Positions 29,457 to 34,885 of a DNA stretch of 34,885 nt are shown here, one piece after another. A model generated the notes under the pieces. It was not told the DNA's origin and ran no database searches. It saw only the letters and a list, made by a program, of their open reading frames with translations. The stretch is from the NCBI RefSeq assembly GCF_001418135.1, contig NZ_LIPQ01000006.1:1-34885 (forward strand), written 5' to 3'. Source of the stretch: Streptomyces aureus. Lineage in GTDB: Bacteria > Actinomycetota > Actinomycetes > Streptomycetales > Streptomycetaceae. Numbering within the stretch: the stretch's first letter is position 1; each line of letters begins with the position of its first letter. Both the position numbers and the translations under genes were made by a program.

Positions 29457-31064
29457 TTGTTCCGTGTCCAACTCACCGACGTCAGCAAGCGCTACGACGA
29501 CCTGCACGTCCGGAACCGGACCGTGCTCGACCGGATCTCCCTCACCGTCCGCCCCGGTGAACGCCTCGGCGTCGTCGGCGACAACGGCTCCGGGAAGTCC
29601 ACCCTCCTCCGGCTCCTCGCCGGTCTGGAGACCGCCGACAACGGCACGCTGACCGTCGAGTCCCCCGGCGGCGTCGGCCACCTCGCCCAGACCCTGGACC
29701 TCCCCCCGACCGCGACCGTCGGCGACGCCGTCGACCATGTGCTCGCGGACGTACGAGAGCTGGAGCGGGCGATCCGGGCGGCCGAGGCGGAGCTCGCCGA
29801 CACCGGTGACCTCGCCGGGTACGCGGAGCTGCTCGCCGCCCACGAGGCGCGGGGCGGCGCCGGGGCCGACCGGCGGGTCGAGACCACGCTCCGGCGGCTC
29901 GGCGAACCCGGACCGCTCGACCGGGCCCGTCCCCTGGGCACCCTCTCGGGCGGACAGCGGTCCCGGCTCGCGCTCGCCGCCGTCCTCGCCGCCGAACCCG
30001 AACTGCTGCTGCTCGACGAGCCGACCAACGACCTCGACGACGAGGCGGTGGCCTGGCTGGAGGAGCGGCTGCGGGCCCACCGGGGCACGGTCGTCGCCGT
30101 CTCCCACGACCGGGTCTTCCTCGACCGGGTGACCACCGCCGTACTGGAGGTCGACGAGGACCGCCACACCGTCCGCCGCTACGGCGACGGCTACGGCGGC
30201 TACCTCGCCGGGCGCGCCGCCGAACGGGCCCGCAGACAGCGGGAGTACGAGGAGTGGAAGACCGAACTCGCGCGGTACAGGGCGCTCGCCGACACGAACA
30301 TCGACCGCTTCTCGGCCATCCCTCGCAAGGCACCGGCCTCGTTCAGCGGGGCGGGCGCCTTCCGGGCCCGGTCACGGGCGCACGGGGCGATGAGCCGGAT
30401 CCGGGCCGCCCGCGAGCGGCTCACCCGGCTGACCACCGAACCGGTGGCGGCGCCGCCGGAGCCGCTGCGGTTCCGCGCGGAGCTCAGCGGGGAGGGCGCG
30501 CCCGTCGACCTCGCCGACGTCCGTGTGGGCGGCCGGCTCCGGCTCGACGCCCTGCACCTCGACGCGGGCGAACGACTCCTGGTCACCGGGCCGAACGGCG
30601 CCGGGAAGAGCACCCTCCTGAACGTGCTCGCGGGCGAACTCGACCCGGACGCGGGCATGGTGAAGGTGCCCGCCCGGGTGGGGATGCTCCGTCAGGAGAC
30701 GGCCCCGCCCACCGACCCCCGTACGGTGGGCGAGGCCTTCGGAGCGGACCGTGCGGACGAACTGCTCGCCCTCGGTCTCTTCTCCGCCGGGGACCTGAAG
30801 ACCCCGGTCCGGTATCTGTCGACAGGACAGCGCCGGAAACTCGAACTGGCACGCCTCGTCACCGAACCGGCCGATCTGCTCCTCCTCGACGAGCCGACCA
30901 ACCACCTGGCCCCGGCGCTCGTGGAGGAGATCGAGGCCGCGCTCGCGCACTACCCGGGCACGCTGGTCGTGGTCACCCACGACCGGCGCCTCAGGGAGGG
31001 CTTCCGGGGCCGCCGCCTGGAACTGGCACCGGCCCCCGCCCTGGTGAGGACCTCGTCCCGGTGA
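29457..31064 (+). CDS. ABC-F family ATPase (antibiotic-resistance/ribosome-protection type), 535 aa
   Basis: Two ABC domains without transmembrane helices. Domain 1: Walker A GDNGSGKS (41-48), signature LSGGQ (163-167), Walker B LLLLDEPTNDLD, and switch His217. Domain 2: GPNGAGKS (378-385), LSTGQ (454-458), DEPTNHLAP and His508. The interdomain linker (about 240-340) is long and Arg-rich with two helices, as in ABC-F proteins that enter the ribosomal E site and displace antibiotics (TlrC/Lsa/Vga group). Which drug class is not determined. I chose TTG 29457 (MFRVQLTDVS) because AGGAGA (29445-29450) sits upstream. An in-frame ATG at 29394, leaderless with TACGGT, would add 21 residues. Confidence 0.9.
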   Translation: MFRVQLTDVSKRYDDLHVRNRTVLDRISLTVRPGERLGVVGDNGSGKSTLLRLLAGLETADNGTLTVESPGGVGHLAQTLDLPPTATVGDAVDHVLADVRELERAIRAAEAELADTGDLAGYAELLAAHEARGGAGADRRVETTLRRLGEPGPLDRARPLGTLSGGQRSRLALAAVLAAEPELLLLDEPTNDLDDEAVAWLEERLRAHRGTVVAVSHDRVFLDRVTTAVLEVDEDRHTVRRYGDGYGGYLAGRAAERARRQREYEEWKTELARYRALADTNIDRFSAIPRKAPASFSGAGAFRARSRAHGAMSRIRAARERLTRLTTEPVAAPPEPLRFRAELSGEGAPVDLADVRVGGRLRLDALHLDAGERLLVTGPNGAGKSTLLNVLAGELDPDAGMVKVPARVGMLRQETAPPTDPRTVGEAFGADRADELLALGLFSAGDLKTPVRYLSTGQRRKLELARLVTEPADLLLLDEPTNHLAPALVEEIEAALAHYPGTLVVVTHDRRLREGFRGRRLELAPAPALVRTSSR

Positions 31065-31145
31065 GGACCTGGCCCCCGTGAGGATCTCGTCCCCGTGAGG
31101 ACCTGGCCCTCGTGAGGACCTTGACCCCGTGAGGACCTAGTCCTC
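31044..31145. repeat. 17-bp tandem repeat, six copies, between ABC-F gene and cobN
   Basis: Units start GTGAGGACCT or close variants at 31044, 31061, 31078, 31095, 31112 and 31129, exactly 17 bases apart. The array overlaps the TGA stop of the ABC-F gene (31062-31064) and the stop of cobN (31137-31139). It is not a CRISPR: there are no spacers. Confidence 0.9.
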
Positions 31146-34100
31146 GTCGGAGGAGCCTTCGAGGTCACCCTCGGTCTCCAGGAACACCTGGCGCAGCGCG
31201 GCCAGGGTCTCCGGGTCCGGCTTCTCCCACATGCCGCGCGACTCGGCTTCGAGGAGCCGCTCCGCGATGCCGTGCAGGGCCCAGGGGTTGGCCTCCTTCA
31301 GGAAGGCCTGGTTCTCCGGGTCGAGGACGTACTCCTGGGTGAGCTTGTCGTACATCCAGTCGGCGACGACGCCGGTCGTGGCGTCGTACCCGAAGAGGTA
31401 GTCGACGGTCGCCGCCAGCTCGAACGCGCCCTTGTAGCCGTGGCGGCGCATCGCCTCGATCCAGCGCGGGTTGACCACACGGGCACGGAAGACCCGGGAG
31501 GTCTCCTCGACGAGCGTCCGGGTGCGGACGGTCTCGGGACGCGTCGAGTCGCCGATGTACGCCTCGGGGGCCGTGCCTTTGAGCGCGCGGACGGTCGCCA
31601 CCATGCCGCCGTGGTACTGGAAGTAGTCGTCGGAGTCGGCGATGTCGTGCTCGCGGGTGTCGGTGTTCTTCGCGGCCACCGCGATCCGCTTGTACGCCGT
31701 CTCCATCTCGGCGCGCGCCGGGCGGCCTTCGAGCCCGCGCCCGTACGCGTAGCCGCCCCACACCGTGTACACCTCGGCGAGGTCCGCGTCGGTGCGCCAG
31801 TCGCGGGAGTCGATCAGCTGGAGGATGCCCGCGCCGTAGGTGCCCGGCCGGGAGCCGAAGATACGGGTCGTGGCGCGCCGCTCGTCGCCGTGCTCGGCGA
31901 GGTCGGCCTGCGCGTGGGCCCGGACGTAGTTGTCCTCGGCGGACTCGCCCTCAAGACCGGCGACCAGTCGCACGGCGTCGTCGAGGAGACCGATGACGTG
32001 CGGGAACGCGTCCCGGAAGAAGCCCGAGATGCGCAGGGTGACATCGACGCGCGGGCGGCCCAGTTCGGCGAGCGGGATCGGCTCCAGGCCGTTCACCCGG
32101 CGCGAGGCCTCGTCCCACAGCGGGCGGACGCCCAGCAGGGCGAGCGCCTCGGCGACGTCGTCGCCGGCGGTGCGCATCGCGCTGGTGCCCCACAAGGAGA
32201 GGCCCACGGACGTCGGCCACTCGCCGTTGTCGGTGCGGTAGCGCTCCAGGAGCGAGTCGGCGAGCGCCTGCCCGGTCTCCCAGGCGAGCCGGGACGGCAC
32301 GGCCTTCGGGTCGACCGAGTAGAAGTTCCGGCCGGTCGGCAGGACGTTGACCAGGCCGCGCAGCGGCGAACCGGACGGGCCGGCCGGGACGAAGCCGCCG
32401 TTCAGGGCGTGCACGGCGTGGCTGAGCTCGTCGGTGGTGGCGGCCAGGCGCGGCACCACCTGCTCGCAGGCGAACCGGAGCACCGCGTGCACCTCGGAGC
32501 CGTACGCGGCGGCGACCGCCGGGACGGCGTCCACGGACCAGTCCGCCGTCTCCATCGCCTCGACCAGCTCGCGGGCCTTCGCCTCCGCCTCGTCGGCGGT
32601 GGTGCGGGTCGCGGCCGACTCGTCGAGACCGAGGGCCTCGCGCAGACCGGGCAGGGCCTGCGTGCCGCCCCAGATCTGGCGGGCGCGCAGGATGGAGAGG
32701 ACCAGGTTGACCCGGGCCTCGCCCTGCGGGGCGCCGCCGAGGACGTGCAGACCGTCGCGGATCTGGGCGTCCTTGACCTCGCACAGCCAGCCGTCGACGT
32801 GCAGCAGGAAGTCGTCGAAGCCGTCGTCCTCGGGGCGCTGCTCCAGGCCCAGGTCGTGGTCGAGCTTGGCGGCCTGGATCAGCGTCCAGATCTGGGCGCG
32901 GATCGCGGGCAGCTTCGCCGGGTCCATGGAGGAGATCTGCGCGTACTCGTCGAGCAGCTGCTCCAGGCGCGCGATGTCGCCGTACGAGTCGGCGCGGGCC
33001 ATCGGCGGCACCAGGTGGTCGACGAGCGTGGCGTGCACGCGGCGCTTGGCCTGGGTGCCCTCGCCCGGGTCGTTGACCAGGAACGGGTAGATCAGCGGGA
33101 TGTCGCCGAGGGCCGCGTCGGGGCCGCAGGCGGCGGACAGACCGGCGTTCTTGCCGGGCAGCCACTCCAGGTTGCCGTGCTTGCCCAGGTGCACCATGGC
33201 GTCGGCGCCGAACCCGCCGTCCTCGGCGCGGGCGGCGATCCAGCGGTAGGCGGCCAGGTAGTGGTGGGACGGCGGGAGATCGGGGTCGTGGTAGATCGCG
33301 ATCGGGTTCTCGCCGAAGCCGCGCGGCGGCTGGATGAGGATCAGCAGGTTCCCGCGGCGCAGGGCCGCGAGGACGATGTCGCCCTCCGGGTTGCGGGAGC
33401 GGTCCAGGAACATCTCGCCGGGCGCCGGGCCCCAGTGCTCCTCGACGTGGGTCCGCAGCTCCTCGGGGAGGGTCGCGTACCAGCGCTTGTAGTCGGCGGC
33501 CGGGATGCGGACCGGGTTCTTGGCGAGCTGCTCCTCCGTCAACCAGTCCTGGTCGTGGCCGCCGGCCTCGATGAGGGCGTAGATCAGCTCGTCGCCGTCG
33601 CCGGAGACGAGGCCGGGGAGGTCCTCGACGGGCCCGAAGTCGTACCCCTCCTCGCGCAGGCGGCGCAGCAGCGAGACGGCGGAGGCGGGGGTGTCGAGGC
33701 CGACGGCGTTGCCGATGCGGGAGTGCTTCGTCGGGTACGCGGAGAGGACGAGCGCCAGCTTCTTCTCGGCGTTCGGGATGTGCCGGAGCCGGGCGTGCCG
33801 TACGGCGATCCCGGCGACGCGGGCCGCGCGCTCGGCGTCGGCGACGTACGCGGGCAGCCCGTCCTCGTCGATCTCCTTGAAGGAGAACGGCACGGTGATG
33901 AGCCGGCCGTCGAACTCCGGGACGGCGACCTGGCTGGCGGCGTCCAGCGGGGAGAGACCCTCGTCGTTCTCCTCCCAGGCGGCGCGCGAACCGGTCAGGC
34001 ACAGGGCCTGCAGGATCGGGACGTCGAGAGCGGCCAGCGCGCCCGCGTCCCAGGCCTCCTCGTCGCCGCCGGCCTGCGCCTCGGCGGGCTTGGTGCCGCC

Positions 34101-34748
34101 CGCCGCGAGGACGGTGGTGACGATCGCGTCGGCGGTGCGGAGCCGGTCGAGCAGTTCAGGTTCGGGGGCGCGCAGGGAGGCCACGTACAGCGGGAGGGCC
34201 TGGGCGCCGGCGTCCTCGATCGCGCCGCAGAGCGCGTCGACGAAGGCGGTGTTCCCGCTCATGTGGTGGGCGCGGTAGTAGAGCACGGCGACGGTCGGGC
34301 CGGTCGTCGTGCGGGCGGCGCGCTCCAGCGGGCCCCAGGTGGGGGCGGCCGCCGGGGACTCGAAGCCGTGCCCGGTGAGCAGGACGGTGTCGGAGAGGAA
34401 GCGGGCCAGCTGCTCCAGGTTCGCGGGGCCGCCGTGCGCCAGGTAGGCGTGCGCCTCGGTGGCGACGCCGACGGGGACGGTGGACGCCTCCATCAGCTGG
34501 GCGTCGGGGGCCTGTTCGCCGCTGAGGACGACCACCGGCTTTCCGGCCGCACGCACCGCGTCGAGGCCCTCCTCCCAGGAACGGAGGCCGCCGAGGAGCC
34601 GTACGACGACGAGCTCGGCCTCGGCCAGGAGGCCGGTCAGGTCGGCCAGGGGGAGACGGGCGGGGTTGGCGAAGCGGTACTCCACCGGGCCGCCGGCCGC
34701 GCGGGCGCTGAGCAGGTCGGTGTCGGAGTGCGACAGCAGCAGAAGCAT
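31137..34748 (-). CDS. cobN: Cobaltochelatase subunit CobN, 1203 aa
   Basis: The large subunit of the aerobic-pathway cobalt chelatase, which inserts cobalt into hydrogenobyrinic acid a,c-diamide using ATP with CobS and CobT-type partners, in the cytoplasm. The CobN/magnesium-chelatase H-subunit family is recognised across the protein: FSFKEIDEDGLPAYVADAERA, YPTKHSRIGNAVGLDTPAS, NPIAIYHDPDLPPSHHYLAAY, MVHLGKHGNLEWLPGKNAGLS, and the C-terminal FGSRPGTYGAGILQLIDSRDW and KNTDTREHDIADSDDYFQYHGG (each quoted partially). Length is normal for actinomycete CobN. The start at 34748 has AGGAAGG about 12 bases upstream, rather far. A cobalamin riboswitch precedes it. Confidence 0.96.
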   Translation of the reverse strand: MLLLLSHSDTDLLSARAAGGPVEYRFANPARLPLADLTGLLAEAELVVVRLLGGLRSWEEGLDAVRAAGKPVVVLSGEQAPDAQLMEASTVPVGVATEAHAYLAHGGPANLEQLARFLSDTVLLTGHGFESPAAAPTWGPLERAARTTTGPTVAVLYYRAHHMSGNTAFVDALCGAIEDAGAQALPLYVASLRAPEPELLDRLRTADAIVTTVLAAGGTKPAEAQAGGDEEAWDAGALAALDVPILQALCLTGSRAAWEENDEGLSPLDAASQVAVPEFDGRLITVPFSFKEIDEDGLPAYVADAERAARVAGIAVRHARLRHIPNAEKKLALVLSAYPTKHSRIGNAVGLDTPASAVSLLRRLREEGYDFGPVEDLPGLVSGDGDELIYALIEAGGHDQDWLTEEQLAKNPVRIPAADYKRWYATLPEELRTHVEEHWGPAPGEMFLDRSRNPEGDIVLAALRRGNLLILIQPPRGFGENPIAIYHDPDLPPSHHYLAAYRWIAARAEDGGFGADAMVHLGKHGNLEWLPGKNAGLSAACGPDAALGDIPLIYPFLVNDPGEGTQAKRRVHATLVDHLVPPMARADSYGDIARLEQLLDEYAQISSMDPAKLPAIRAQIWTLIQAAKLDHDLGLEQRPEDDGFDDFLLHVDGWLCEVKDAQIRDGLHVLGGAPQGEARVNLVLSILRARQIWGGTQALPGLREALGLDESAATRTTADEAEAKARELVEAMETADWSVDAVPAVAAAYGSEVHAVLRFACEQVVPRLAATTDELSHAVHALNGGFVPAGPSGSPLRGLVNVLPTGRNFYSVDPKAVPSRLAWETGQALADSLLERYRTDNGEWPTSVGLSLWGTSAMRTAGDDVAEALALLGVRPLWDEASRRVNGLEPIPLAELGRPRVDVTLRISGFFRDAFPHVIGLLDDAVRLVAGLEGESAEDNYVRAHAQADLAEHGDERRATTRIFGSRPGTYGAGILQLIDSRDWRTDADLAEVYTVWGGYAYGRGLEGRPARAEMETAYKRIAVAAKNTDTREHDIADSDDYFQYHGGMVATVRALKGTAPEAYIGDSTRPETVRTRTLVEETSRVFRARVVNPRWIEAMRRHGYKGAFELAATVDYLFGYDATTGVVADWMYDKLTQEYVLDPENQAFLKEANPWALHGIAERLLEAESRGMWEKPDPETLAALRQVFLETEGDLEGSSDED

Positions 34749-34789
34749 GGCGAGCGCAGGCCTTCCTCGGGGTTGTCCGCGCCCCGGGT

Positions 34790-34885
34790 GGTCGTATGGA
34801 CGGCGGGAGTTCCTGACTCACCGGTCCCGGGCTCGTGCGGTCGCACAGCCGGGCCGGCTCACAGTGGCGGGACCGCGCCGGATTC
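34790..34885 (-). promoter_or_regulatory. Cobalamin riboswitch before cobN (5' part outside window)
   Basis: On the minus strand the region starts GAATCCGGCGCGGTCCCG, then CCACTGTGA, then AGTCAGGAACTCCCGCC (34803-34818). These are the conserved 3' blocks of the B12 riboswitch, including the B12-box region. The upstream aptamer part lies beyond position 34885. It should reduce cobN expression when cobalamin is sufficient. Confidence 0.85.

Noticed and set aside
31044..31145. Regular repeats that might suggest a CRISPR array
   Set aside because: Units are only 17 bases, contiguous and without spacers, and there are no cas genes nearby.

Overview
The window is about 72% GC. It has Streptomyces-type codon use, many GTG/TTG starts, TANNNT -10 elements, leaderless starts and actinomycete-specific families (DUF1206, ECF41 sigma factors, paired cold-shock genes). 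It is best read as chromosomal DNA of a Streptomyces or close relative. I saw no tRNA, rRNA, CRISPR array, insertion sequence or complete mobile element. All calls come from reading motifs and sequence; no database search was run.

Left part (1-8640): the 3' end of an unknown gene; then a long non-coding leader with a good vegetative promoter (318-346), ending in a small MerR-type regulator (1058-1396). Next come a 5'-truncated acetyltransferase, trhA (hemolysin III), a DUF1206 membrane protein and a GNAT gene. A cold-shock cluster follows: csp, DEAD-box RNA helicase, a CBS-like protein, a small conserved protein and a second MerR-type regulator. Both MerR-type genes follow a near-identical leader: a 24-nt box plus a perfect hairpin.

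Middle part (8730-20140): an SdsA-type alkyl sulfatase; two ECF41/SigJ-type sigma factors, one beside an NDH-2-like flavoprotein and one divergent from a small membrane protein behind a good ECF41-like promoter; a TetR gene and an alpha/beta hydrolase flanking a perfect operator; a VOC-AraC-VOC unit in which both VOC genes carry the same upstream box; a DUF1801 protein. A second, reduced cold-shock locus (csp plus the small partner protein) has a leader RNA whose stems covary with those of the first. A GvpU-like gene follows.

Right part (20323-34885): an MBL-fold protein divergent from a GlxA-type regulator, a truncated TetR, an APC permease coupled to a small membrane-anchored protein, a D-2-hydroxyacid dehydrogenase, a DUF1648/GntR operon behind duplicated operators, an alpha/beta hydrolase, a MarR/DoxX divergent pair with a perfect operator, an ABC-F ATPase with palindromes at its promoter, and cobN preceded by a cobalamin riboswitch cut by the window edge. 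A 6 x 17-bp tandem repeat separates the ABC-F gene and cobN.

The most interesting material is the duplicated cold-shock system with its covarying leader RNAs, the twin hairpin leaders of the MerR-type genes, and several clear, testable operator/promoter sites.
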